Shown piece by piece: positions 1 to 5,893 of a stretch of 5,959 bases of DNA. A model generated the notes under the pieces. It saw only the letters and a program-made list of their open reading frames with translations, ran no database searches and was not told where the DNA came from. Positions within the stretch are counted from its first letter, which is position 1. Each line of letters begins with the position of its first letter. Source of the stretch: Clostridiales bacterium (GTDB lineage: Bacteria > Bacillota > Clostridia > Oscillospirales > Oscillospiraceae). The DNA lies in NCBI GenBank assembly GCA_003522945.1, contig DPHR01000106.1:667-6625 (forward strand), read 5' to 3'. The position numbers and the translations under genes are program-made.

Positions 1-1
1 G

Positions 2-397
2 GCCTGGAACGCCATGCCGCCGGAGCGCCCGAACAGCCTGAAGGCGTTTCTCGGCCGGATCACGCGCAATATTTCCGTAACACGCCTGCGCCGCAGCGGA
101 AGCCAAAAGCGCGGCGGCGGGGAAGCGAGCCTTGCGATCGACGAGCTCTCCGAGTGCCTGCCGGGAGGGAGCGATCCGGCGCGGACGGCGGAAAACCGCG
201 AGCTTCTCCGGAGCATCGATGCGTTCCTCTCATTGCTTCCCAAACGGGAGCGGGTCATTTTCCTCGGACGGTACTTCTACGCGCTGACCGCGGAGGAGAT
301 CGCCGCGCGGCTCGGCATGAAGACCGCCGCGGTGAAAACCTCGCTGTACCGGACGCGGAAACACCTGGCGCAAAAGCTGGAAGAGGAGGGATATTGA
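2..397 (+). CDS. ECF-type RNA polymerase sigma factor, 3' part (5' end outside window)
   Basis: The frame is open from the first bases (A-W-N before the first ATG at 14), so the gene is cut by the window edge and that ATG is not the true start. The visible 131 residues begin in the end of sigma region 2, with the WNAMPPERP..LKAFLGRITRN pattern common in small clostridial sigma-70 factors. A variable basic linker (RLRRSGSQKRGGG) follows. Region 4 covers about the last 55 residues: LLPKRERVIFLGRYF, then the helix-turn-helix LTAEEIAARLGMKTAAVKTSLYRTRKHL, which would read the -35 element. Such proteins direct RNA polymerase to a small set of promoters, often including their own. The TGA stop directly abuts the ATG of the next gene, which points to translational coupling with its membrane partner. 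Family assignment is secure; target genes and signal cannot be read from the sequence. Confidence 0.93.
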   Translation, partial: AWNAMPPERPNSLKAFLGRITRNISVTRLRRSGSQKRGGGEASLAIDELSECLPGGSDPARTAENRELLRSIDAFLSLLPKRERVIFLGRYFYALTAEEIAARLGMKTAAVKTSLYRTRKHLAQKLEEEGY

Positions 398-1936
398 ATG
401 AACGGCGGAGATATTCTGTTTGACGCGCTGAACGGCGTATCCGACTGCTTCGTGCTGGAAGCGGGGGATTTGCTCCGGATCGGCGAGGAAAAGCCGCACG
501 GACGCGGAAAGGCAAAGCTCTGGAAAACGGCGCTGCTTGCCGCGGCGCTCGCGCTGCTGCTCGCTGCCGCGGCCTATGCTGCCGGGCTGCTGCACTGGAA
601 GGATCAGACATATTCCATTGAGGGAACGAACCGCGTTATCGTTGTGCCGAACGGACTGCGCGGCACAAAAACGTACGAAGGCACCGCCGCATGGTGGACG
701 TGGGCCGCGGCGCAGCGGAAGATCTGGACGGAACCCGACTGGAGCTTCACGCAAGGGGACGACGCTCTGCGCAAAACCTGCGAGACATACCGGGCGACGA
801 CGCCGGAGGCCGCGGCAAAGCTGCGGGAGATCGCGGAGAACTACGGTCTTGAGCTTTATTCCGAGAGCTTCCCTCTGACCGGACGAGACGAGCTGTATGA
901 CCGCAGCGGCATGCAGCCGTATGTAAAAGACGGTACCGACGAGCTGCAAAGCGGGTATATTTTTCCGGACGGCTCCTTTTATGCGGAGGGCTGTCTGGCA
1001 TTCGGAGAGACGCGGCTTCCCGTGACGCTCCAACGCGTCTCGACCGGGGCGCTCTATCCCTTCGGCTTCCCTGCGCCCGCGGCGGAGTATACCGAGCGGG
1101 AATACCGAAGCGCACTCGGGCAGAGCGTGAATCTTGTCCTGTGGGAGAATGGGAGGCTGGAGATCTGGTATCTCTCCGAGGACGGCGAAATGTTTGCGGT
1201 GCTGCGCATGTATGATTTTGACCGGCCGACACCATGGAAAATGCGCTTGCTCGGCGCGGAGAATGCCGGGGAGCTTGCAGAATTTCTTGCCGATCACATC
1301 GATTTCTCCGCGGTCTGCGAAAATAACGGCGCAGCGCGCTCTCTTGTGGAAAGAGCGCGTGTATCCTACGACCCGGACGCGGCGGCGCGGCTGGAAGCGT
1401 TTTATAAGAGCTGCGCTTTCCGCGCGGCACGGGAGTTTCAGAGCTTCTTTACGGAGAATTTTTACGGCGCGTGCTTCACCGGCGTGTACGGGCAGAGCGG
1501 CTACGAAGACATCAGCGCAAAGCTCTCGGAGCTTGCGGAGCGGTACGGCCTTCAGTATGCCAGTGCTAAAGCGAAGGAAGAGAACAAGGTCATCTACGAT
1601 AACGGCGCGTTCTACGAGGAACGACCCCAGCCGGAGGCAGTGGGCAGCGGAAAATGGCTCGTACATTACATCCCAAAGACCGCCCTGTACACCCGCATGA
1701 CGCACTACACGGATTTTGCCGAGTATCGGAGAGTGTGGAGCTGCGAAACGGCATCGGGGCAGAGCATTGTGTGCGCGACGGACGGGCCGAAGAAGATCAG
1801 CGGAAGCTACCTCTTTTATGAAACGGACAGCGCCTATGTTCTTGTCAACGTCGGCGTGAGCGACGCCTCGCTTATGGAGAAAGCTGCCGAGACGATCGAC
1901 TGGACGGCGTTTGATAAGGAAGGAGACGGGAAATGA
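398..1936 (+). CDS. Single-pass membrane protein with duplicated extracytoplasmic module; probable sigma-factor partner
   Basis: The start follows the sigma stop with no gap, and GAGGAGGG at 383-390 lies 7 bases upstream. Residues 1-43 are a short cytoplasmic segment (ILFDALNGVSDCFVLEA) of the kind that follows small sigma genes in gut Clostridia. There is no HxxxCxxC zinc anti-sigma motif. Residues 44-65 form one Ala/Leu-rich membrane helix. The remaining roughly 445 residues should be outside the cell. They contain two diverged copies of one module, about 139-307 and 372-505. AKLREIAENYGL at 140-151 matches AKLSELAERYGL at 374-385; GALYPFG..YTEREYR matches TALYTRM..YTDFAEYR; FLADHIDFSAV matches KAAETIDWTAF. 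By position it is a candidate regulator or sensor for the sigma factor, but that is inference and no enzymatic motif is seen. The gene overlaps the lipoprotein gene by ATGA, so the two products are probably made together. Confidence 0.85.
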   Translation: MNGGDILFDALNGVSDCFVLEAGDLLRIGEEKPHGRGKAKLWKTALLAAALALLLAAAAYAAGLLHWKDQTYSIEGTNRVIVVPNGLRGTKTYEGTAAWWTWAAAQRKIWTEPDWSFTQGDDALRKTCETYRATTPEAAAKLREIAENYGLELYSESFPLTGRDELYDRSGMQPYVKDGTDELQSGYIFPDGSFYAEGCLAFGETRLPVTLQRVSTGALYPFGFPAPAAEYTEREYRSALGQSVNLVLWENGRLEIWYLSEDGEMFAVLRMYDFDRPTPWKMRLLGAENAGELAEFLADHIDFSAVCENNGAARSLVERARVSYDPDAAARLEAFYKSCAFRAAREFQSFFTENFYGACFTGVYGQSGYEDISAKLSELAERYGLQYASAKAKEENKVIYDNGAFYEERPQPEAVGSGKWLVHYIPKTALYTRMTHYTDFAEYRRVWSCETASGQSIVCATDGPKKISGSYLFYETDSAYVLVNVGVSDASLMEKAAETIDWTAFDKEGDGK

Positions 1937-3360
1937 AACGGATCATCGTTTTTCTGCTGCTGGCGGCGCTGCTGCTCGGCGGCTGCGGCACGCGGACGCC
2001 GGAGGCGGAAACATCAGAAACACCGAACGCAAGTGCCGCCGCGCCGAACACGGAAATTCGCGACTGGTCGGAGCCGAACGCAGTGGATGACGGCTACTCT
2101 TTCCGGCACGATCCGGCGGCATACTATGAGGAGACCGGCGACGATTCCGGCCTCTCCGGTCTGATAGAGAAGACCCGTCTCCCGGAATACGTAGACCGCT
2201 GGGTAGACGGCGGAGAGGTTTTGCGGACGGAGTTTCATGGCCTGAGCAGCGGCGGAAACCAGAGCGGCACTTATTACGGCTGGATCGCCTTTACCGGTAT
2301 GCCGAAAACCGAACTCGGCTGGCGCACGGCGGACTTCAACGGGACTAAATGCTACTGCCGCAGTATCTTTATCCGTGAACTGCCCAACGGGGACAATACA
2401 TACACCATTGTTGCGGCCAAAAGCTGGCCCATGGACGTTGTCCTTGTCAACGATACCGTCGCCGCCATTGGGATCGAAGACCTGTTTTCCGGCCGCGCCC
2501 TTCCGACGCTCGCGAGCGCGGAGCTGTATGTTCCGCAGCTCGGACAGAGCTTCGTCATGACGGAAGAGACAGCGCTCCGTTCGCTTGAAAAGGCGCTTTC
2601 CAAAGAAGCGGACACCGTGCGCATCAGCCCCACGGGGGCGGACTTCGCCGGGCAGGAAACTCTCTGCCCACTCTACCTGCGCTTTGCCGACGGGAGACGC
2701 GCGCTTCTCTTTACCGCCGGAGACGGCGCGGACGGCTGCGCCGACGGGTCGCTTCTGCCATGCGCGGTGTTCGGTGCGGAAAGCGTATTTGAGCGCTTCG
2801 GCGTGCCGCTGGACGCCGCGGGCTACACGCACAACGCCGACGGCAGCACCACCGTGACCAATTCGTTCGGCGCGGACAACTCCGAGCGCATGATGAGCAC
2901 GGCGCGCTATGACGCGCAGGGACGGCTGGTGTATCGGGAGCAAGTGTGGACATGGGCTGACCGGGACGATACAGACGTCCACACCGATACAGTTTCGTAC
3001 CGCGAGGATGGGAAGGTCACCTCCACGCTGGGACGCTCAAACCTTGGCCAGAGCGACGAGTACACAACGCTCACGACGTACATTTATAATGAGCGCGGCG
3101 ATCTGACGCGCATCAACGTGGAATACGATCCGACGGATATTTTCGGCCCCGGATACTACCGGGAGCTGCGCTACGATGAGCAGAACCGCCTCGTTGCCTA
3201 TGTGTTCCACTATGCCGACGGCAGGGAAGGCCTCCCGAGCGGCAACACCTATTTCTGGTATACCGACGAAGGGCAGCGCTGCCTCTATATTGTAGACGCA
3301 GATGGAAACCTCATCGGCGGGCCGGACGGTGCCTCGGGCGACAATCCTCTCCGCAAGTAA
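1933..3360 (+). CDS. Surface lipoprotein with C-terminal YD-like repeats
   Basis: The 475-residue product starts with a classic lipoprotein signal: MKR, a hydrophobic stretch 4-15, and lipobox L-G-G-C at 15-18. Cys18 should be lipidated and the protein anchored to the outer face of the membrane. A Ser/Thr/Pro/Glu-rich tether follows (about 19-45). The middle part (about 50-290) has no family I recognise. From residue 298 there is a run of YD/Rhs-like units whose leading Tyr residues lie at 298, 326, 356, 385, 414 and 443 (for example YDAQGRLV, YREDGKVT, YNERGDLT, YDEQNRLV), a spacing of 28-30. Such repeats normally build beta-strand surfaces that bind carbohydrate or protein. No toxin domain follows, so this is not a complete Rhs toxin. 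Ribosome site AGGAAGGAGA lies just before the start at 1933, which overlaps the preceding stop by four bases. It probably acts with the membrane protein as the outer part of the sigma unit (inference). Confidence 0.88.
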   Translation: MKRIIVFLLLAALLLGGCGTRTPEAETSETPNASAAAPNTEIRDWSEPNAVDDGYSFRHDPAAYYEETGDDSGLSGLIEKTRLPEYVDRWVDGGEVLRTEFHGLSSGGNQSGTYYGWIAFTGMPKTELGWRTADFNGTKCYCRSIFIRELPNGDNTYTIVAAKSWPMDVVLVNDTVAAIGIEDLFSGRALPTLASAELYVPQLGQSFVMTEETALRSLEKALSKEADTVRISPTGADFAGQETLCPLYLRFADGRRALLFTAGDGADGCADGSLLPCAVFGAESVFERFGVPLDAAGYTHNADGSTTVTNSFGADNSERMMSTARYDAQGRLVYREQVWTWADRDDTDVHTDTVSYREDGKVTSTLGRSNLGQSDEYTTLTTYIYNERGDLTRINVEYDPTDIFGPGYYRELRYDEQNRLVAYVFHYADGREGLPSGNTYFWYTDEGQRCLYIVDADGNLIGGPDGASGDNPLRK

Positions 3361-3382
3361 AGCGGACAGCTCTAAAACTAAA

Positions 3383-3427
3383 AGACAGAGCCTGCGGCTC
3401 CCCATGGGCCGCAGGCTCTGTTTCTGT
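3383..3427. terminator. Bidirectional Rho-independent terminator between convergent genes
   Basis: A perfect 14-bp inverted repeat, 3385-3398 (ACAGAGCCTGCGGC) against 3408-3421, extends inward by one G-U and one C-G pair to leave a 5-base loop. Downstream on the plus strand comes TTTCTGT. On the minus strand the reverse complement of 3371-3384 gives two T-rich runs (CTTTTAGTTTTAG). The hairpin lies 25 bases after the lipoprotein stop and 10 bases after the glycosylase stop on the other strand, so it can end both transcripts. Confidence 0.9.
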
Positions 3428-3430
3428 CAT

Positions 3431-3934
3431 TTATTCTTCTTTCAGTGCTTCGCGCACGGGCTGCCACGCATCGATAAGCGCGTCAAGCGAGCGCGCGGCG
3501 TTCGCGGGGCTCGTGGAGGGAAGGACGGCGTCCTCCCGCCCAGTGAGCGGGTAGATATACTTCCGGTACAGCCGGTGGGCCGTTCCGCCGTTCGTGAAGA
3601 TCTGCCGGATGCACGCCGTTTCCAGAATGGGCGTAAGGTCGTTCGGCACGGCATTCCGGATGGAGGCGTCGGACGAACCCGCAATATCGCACGAGGCAAT
3701 CACATCCCAGAGCGCAATGTGATTCGCCAGAAGAAACGCGCGCTTTTCCTCCACCGTCTGCGGCACGTCCGCGCCGAGCAGCGCCGCCATTACCCGCCAG
3801 AAGCGGTTTTGCGGATGCCCGTAAAAGAACCTCTGCTCGCGGGACTTTACCGAGGGAAACGAGCCGAGGATCAGAATGCGCGAATCCGGCGCATAGATCG
3901 CCGGGAAGGGATGGCGCAGCGATTCCATTTCCAT
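3431..3934 (-). CDS. DNA-deoxyinosine (hypoxanthine) glycosylase, uracil-DNA glycosylase superfamily
   Basis: This 167-residue protein should remove hypoxanthine (deaminated adenine) from DNA, starting base-excision repair in the cytoplasm. Landmarks of the family-6 (HDG) branch are present. Motif 1 is LILGSFPSVKSRE at 21-33, followed by FFYGHPQNRFW at 36-46. A central LWDVI segment lies at 75-79 and FTNGGTA at 113-119. Motif 2 is LPSTSPANA at 138-146. Asn43 in the NRFW segment is a candidate for the catalytic Asn described in the methanogen enzyme; I assign it by pattern only. The open frame extends 21 codons further upstream, to 3997. I start at 3934 because GGAGGTG (minus strand, 3947-3941) sits 6 bases before this ATG and the extra residues (MQRRRCGYILLW...) do not look like the family. 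A promoter lies just upstream. It is a monocistronic housekeeping repair gene, convergent with the lipoprotein operon. Length is normal for the family. Confidence 0.9.
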   Translation of the reverse strand: MEMESLRHPFPAIYAPDSRILILGSFPSVKSREQRFFYGHPQNRFWRVMAALLGADVPQTVEEKRAFLLANHIALWDVIASCDIAGSSDASIRNAVPNDLTPILETACIRQIFTNGGTAHRLYRKYIYPLTGREDAVLPSTSPANAARSLDALIDAWQPVREALKEE

Positions 3935-3940
3935 TTTAAT

Positions 3941-3947
3941 CACCTCC
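3941..3947 (-). promoter_or_regulatory. Shine-Dalgarno site fixing the glycosylase start
   Basis: On the minus strand GGAGGTG is followed by ATTAAA and then ATG at 3934. The near-perfect match and 6-base spacing favour this start over the ATG at 3997, which would lie inside or ahead of the predicted promoter. Confidence 0.85.
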
Positions 3948-3968
3948 GGCGCGGCAATTATCCATAAG

Positions 3969-3997
3969 AGTATATAACCGCACCGGCGCCTTTGCAA
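3969..3997 (-). promoter_or_regulatory. Sigma-A type promoter of the glycosylase gene
   Basis: Read on the minus strand, TTGCAA (3997-3992) and TATACT (3974-3969) are separated by exactly 17 bp. TATACT matches the -10 consensus at 5 of 6 positions and TTGCAA matches the -35 consensus at 4 of 6. The predicted transcript start is near 3962, leaving a leader of about 28 bases that contains the ribosome site. Confidence 0.65.
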
Positions 3998-4032
3998 GAG
4001 AAATGCTTTAGCCGTGCCCCTCGGCGGCGATC

Positions 4033-4378
4033 ATGCGCATGGCACTGCTCGGCGCTTCCGTCTGCGGCAAGAGCGTAACGCTCAAATGCATTGCCGGGAT
4101 CATGACGCCGGACAGGGGACACATCATTCTCAACGGCGAAACGCTCTTCGACAGCGAAAAACACATCAATCTCCCGCCGCAGAAACGGCGGGTAGGGTAT
4201 CTCTTCCAGCAGCACGCTCTCTTTCCGAACATGACGGTGCTGCAGAACATCCGGTGCGGCATCCGCTCCGGCAGCCGCGCCGTTCCTGCGCGTAAGAGTG
4301 CCGGAAAACGCGGCACCCGGCGAGAGAACGACCGCAGCGTTCAACATCCTCGCGGACAAATGCCTGTGCTACAAGTGA
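4033..4378 (+). pseudogene. Remnant of a ModC-like (molybdate-type) ABC transporter ATP-binding gene
   Basis: The frame from 4033 encodes an internal slice of an ABC ATPase: ALLGASVCGKS, LKCIAGIMTPDRGHIILNGE, LFDSEKHINLPPQKRRVGYLFQ and ALFPNMTVLQNIRCGI. The wording is closest to ModC-type ATPases that energise molybdate uptake. It is not a working gene. A stop at 4009 and no ribosome site precede it, and the family's N-terminal strands (about 30 residues) are missing. In Walker A the Gly of GxSGCGKS has become Val (residue 10). After residue 78 the similarity ends, so the signature motif, Walker B, D-loop and H-loop are absent. A second frame, about 4262-4378, reads PFLRVRVPENAAPGERTTAA..FNILADKCLCYK and stops at TGA 4376-4378. 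It could be the gene's own C-terminal tail left by an internal deletion, but that link is tentative. No permease or binding-protein gene is nearby. Confidence 0.75.
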
Positions 4379-4405
4379 AAGTGAAATAGCAAGAGGGACG
4401 GTTTT

Positions 4406-4430
4406 CGCTGATATATTCGCGAATCAAGCG
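4406..4430. terminator. Weak hairpin after the Crp/Fnr-family gene
   Basis: CGCTGAT (4406-4412) can pair with ATCAAGCG (4423-4430) with one bulged base, around a loop that contains the palindrome ATTCGCGAAT (4415-4424). It begins two bases beyond the regulator stop codon. On the plus strand it is followed by TTTACACCTT; on the minus strand by AAAACC, which is not a proper U-tract. It may be a weak terminator or nothing. Confidence 0.3.
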
Positions 4431-4431
4431 T

Positions 4432-5094
4432 TTACACCTTCAGTATAAAATGGCTTTTATGAAAGTCCAGAAGTCCTTCGCTGCGCATTTTGCCAAGTTC
4501 CAGCGAGAGACCGCTGCGCTCCACCGCAAGGTAATCCGCAAGCTGCTGGCGGGAAAAGGGAATGTCAAATTCATATGACCCGAGCCGCTGCGCCTCGGCG
4601 GAGAAGTAGGACATCAGCTTGGCGCGCGTCGTGCGCTGCCCCATATGCGTGAGCTTTTCGCCGAAGCGCAGGTTTTTCTCGGCAAGCTCGCCGAGAAGAT
4701 TCCGGATGATGCGGCTGTGGTGCTCACAGGCGGACGGACACACATTCAAAACGCGCTTTACGTTCAGGAACATTGCCGTGACGGGCGTTTCGGCGAGCAC
4801 GCTTACATTCAGCAGCGAGCCGGGCGCACAGGCATACGCGGCGGCAAACGTCTGTCCCGGCCCCGCTTTGGAGAGAATGTTGCGGTTGCCCCAAATATCC
4901 TCCTGCACGACAAGAACACTGCCCGAGAGCACAAGACCGATCGACTCGGCCGTATCACCGGTGCGGAGCAGAAAGGTGTCCTTCGGAAAGCGTTCTTCTC
5001 TCGTCTCCAGACAGGAGAGCATGGCCGCAAGCTCCGTCTCGGAAATGCCCGAAAAAAGCGAAGACGACCGGATAACTGGCAAAAATTCTTTCAT
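4432..5094 (-). CDS. Crp/Fnr-family transcriptional regulator
   Basis: The 220-residue protein has the full Crp/Fnr layout: an N-terminal beta-roll sensor domain (about 13-110, with LLRTGDTAESIGLVLSGSVLV at 42-62), a long dimer helix (about 121-151), and a winged helix-turn-helix with SRQQLADYLAVERSGLSLELGKMRSEGLL at 181-209. It lacks the N-terminal cysteine cluster of FNR; its cysteines are at 28, 89, 119 and 123. The beta-roll does not show the cAMP-binding RxS signature of CRP, so another ligand is likely. In the recognition helix, residues aligned with FNR Glu209 and Arg213 are Ser194 and Leu198, so an operator unlike FNR's is expected. It is divergent from the 4Fe-4S protein gene with an 85-bp gap holding a perfect dyad, its likely binding site. 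Related regulators in anaerobes (HcpR type) control nitrosative-stress genes; that role here is inference. The start at 5094 has a purine-rich but weak ribosome site (AAAGAAG). Confidence 0.9.
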   Translation of the reverse strand: MKEFLPVIRSSSLFSGISETELAAMLSCLETREERFPKDTFLLRTGDTAESIGLVLSGSVLVVQEDIWGNRNILSKAGPGQTFAAAYACAPGSLLNVSVLAETPVTAMFLNVKRVLNVCPSACEHHSRIIRNLLGELAEKNLRFGEKLTHMGQRTTRAKLMSYFSAEAQRLGSYEFDIPFSRQQLADYLAVERSGLSLELGKMRSEGLLDFHKSHFILKV

Positions 5095-5107
5095 AAAAGC
5101 TTCTTTC

Positions 5108-5121
5108 GTTGAAAATTCAAC
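5108..5121. promoter_or_regulatory. Palindromic operator candidate for the Crp/Fnr-family regulator
   Basis: GTTGAA-AA-TTCAAC is a perfect 6+6 inverted repeat. It resembles Crp/Fnr operators, but the TTGA and TCAA halves are 4 bases apart rather than the 6 of classical FNR and CRP sites. A further GTTGAA half occurs at 5128-5133, exactly 20 bp (about two helical turns) from the first. Confidence 0.6.
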
Positions 5122-5136
5122 CGACTTGTTGAAAGT

Positions 5137-5166
5137 ATTATACTACAATCCAGACGTAAAACACAA
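5137..5166 (-). promoter_or_regulatory. Promoter of the Crp/Fnr-family gene
   Basis: On the minus strand, TTGTGT (5166-5161) and a perfect TATAAT (5142-5137) are 18 bp apart. The predicted start is near 5130, giving a leader of about 36 bases. The dyad at 5108-5121 falls inside this leader, where a bound regulator would block transcription (autorepression, inferred). Confidence 0.55.
5144..5149 (+). promoter_or_regulatory. -10 element candidate of the 4Fe-4S protein gene
   Basis: TACAAT matches the -10 consensus at 5 of 6 positions and predicts a start near 5156. No good -35 element lies 17 bp upstream, while the dyad centre (5114.5) falls at -41.5. That is the class II arrangement used by Crp/Fnr activators. 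An alternative -10, TATACT at 5139-5144, would place the dyad at about -36.5. Confidence 0.45.
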
Positions 5167-5179
5167 GGAGGGCACAAAA

Positions 5180-5890
5180 ATGAAAAGAAGGATCATTGAG
5201 ATCGACCGGGATAAATGCAACGGCTGCGGCGCGTGTGCCGCAGCGTGCCACGAGGGGGCTATCGCTATGGTAAACGGCAAGGCGCAGCTCATGCGCGACG
5301 ATTACTGCGACGGTCTGGGCGACTGCCTGCCCGCCTGTCCCACCGGCGCGATCTCCTTCGTAGAGCGTGAAGCCGCCGCTTACGATGAGCAGGCGGTGCT
5401 CGCCAATAAGCAGAAAAAGATGCAGCAGCAGGGGATGAGCCTTCACGGCGGCTGCCCCGGAACGCGGATGAGAACCTTCCGGCACGAAGCGGCACCCGAC
5501 ACCGAGCCTGCCCCGTCTGCGGCGCAGAGCCGCCTTTCCCAGTGGCCGGTGCAGATCAAGCTCGTACCGGTGCGTGCGCCGTTTTTTGATGGGGCGAAGC
5601 TGCTCATCGCCGCGGACTGCACGGCGTATGCCTATGCCGCCTTTCACGAGCGATTTATCAAGGGACACATCACCCTTGTGGGCTGCCCGAAGCTCGACAG
5701 CGTGGACTATTCCGAAAAGCTCACCGAGATCATCCGGAGCAATGATATAAAAAGCGTGACCGTTGTCCGCATGGAGGTCCCCTGCTGCGGCGGACTTGAG
5801 CACGCGGCGAAGACCGCCTTGCAGCAGAGCGGAAAATTCATCCCGTGGCAGGTCGTGACGATCTCCACGGACGGCAGGATACTTGACTGA
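5180..5890 (+). CDS. 4Fe-4S dicluster ferredoxin-like protein with cysteine-rich C-terminal domain
   Basis: The 236-residue protein begins with a ferredoxin domain. Motif 1 is C13-x2-C16-x2-C19-x3-C23. Motif 2 is C43-x5-C49-x3-C53-P, in DYCDGLGDCLPACPTGAI, where the usual middle Cys is Leu46. Cluster 1 should therefore be a normal [4Fe-4S]; cluster 2 has only C43, C49 and C23 and may be [3Fe-4S] or use another ligand. A linker follows with GGCPGTRM (Cys92) and LSQWPVQIKLVP. The C-terminal domain (about 133-236) contains AADC (147), VGCPKLD (169) and VPCCGG (202-203), giving five more cysteines. It is a soluble electron carrier or redox partner; similar proteins often neighbour hcp in anaerobes. 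I start at 5180 because AGGAGGG at 5166-5172 lies 7 bases upstream and the Fe-S motif begins soon after. The frame stays open far upstream, opposite the regulator gene, but that part is non-coding by appearance. It is probably controlled by the divergent regulator. Confidence 0.9.
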   Translation: MKRRIIEIDRDKCNGCGACAAACHEGAIAMVNGKAQLMRDDYCDGLGDCLPACPTGAISFVEREAAAYDEQAVLANKQKKMQQQGMSLHGGCPGTRMRTFRHEAAPDTEPAPSAAQSRLSQWPVQIKLVPVRAPFFDGAKLLIAADCTAYAYAAFHERFIKGHITLVGCPKLDSVDYSEKLTEIIRSNDIKSVTVVRMEVPCCGGLEHAAKTALQQSGKFIPWQVVTISTDGRILD

Positions 5891-5893
5891 GAG

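Noticed and set aside
1335..1359. 8-bp GC-rich hairpin (CGCGCTCT / AGAGCGCG) inside the membrane protein gene
   Set aside because: It lies in the linker between the two modules, but no U-run follows and such pairs arise by chance in GC-rich sequence.
230..1705. 491-codon open frame on the minus strand opposite the membrane protein gene
   Set aside because: Long antisense frames are expected in GC-rich coding DNA. It has no recognisable domain, and the plus-strand gene has a ribosome site, coupled junctions and a membrane helix.
2014..2982. 322-codon minus-strand frame opposite the lipoprotein gene
   Set aside because: Its product resembles no family, and the opposite strand has a clear lipobox and repeats.
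3302..3967. 221-codon plus-strand frame across the terminator and glycosylase gene
   Set aside because: It runs through a strong terminator and is antisense to a well-recognised enzyme; the product is Arg-rich and featureless.
4014..4359. Minus- and other-frame open frames over the ABC relic
   Set aside because: They show no family pattern; the plus-strand frame from 4033 carries the ABC ATPase motifs.
4619..5179. Upstream extension of the 4Fe-4S protein frame
   Set aside because: It is antisense to the Crp/Fnr-family gene, and the good ribosome site at 5166-5172 sets the start at 5180.
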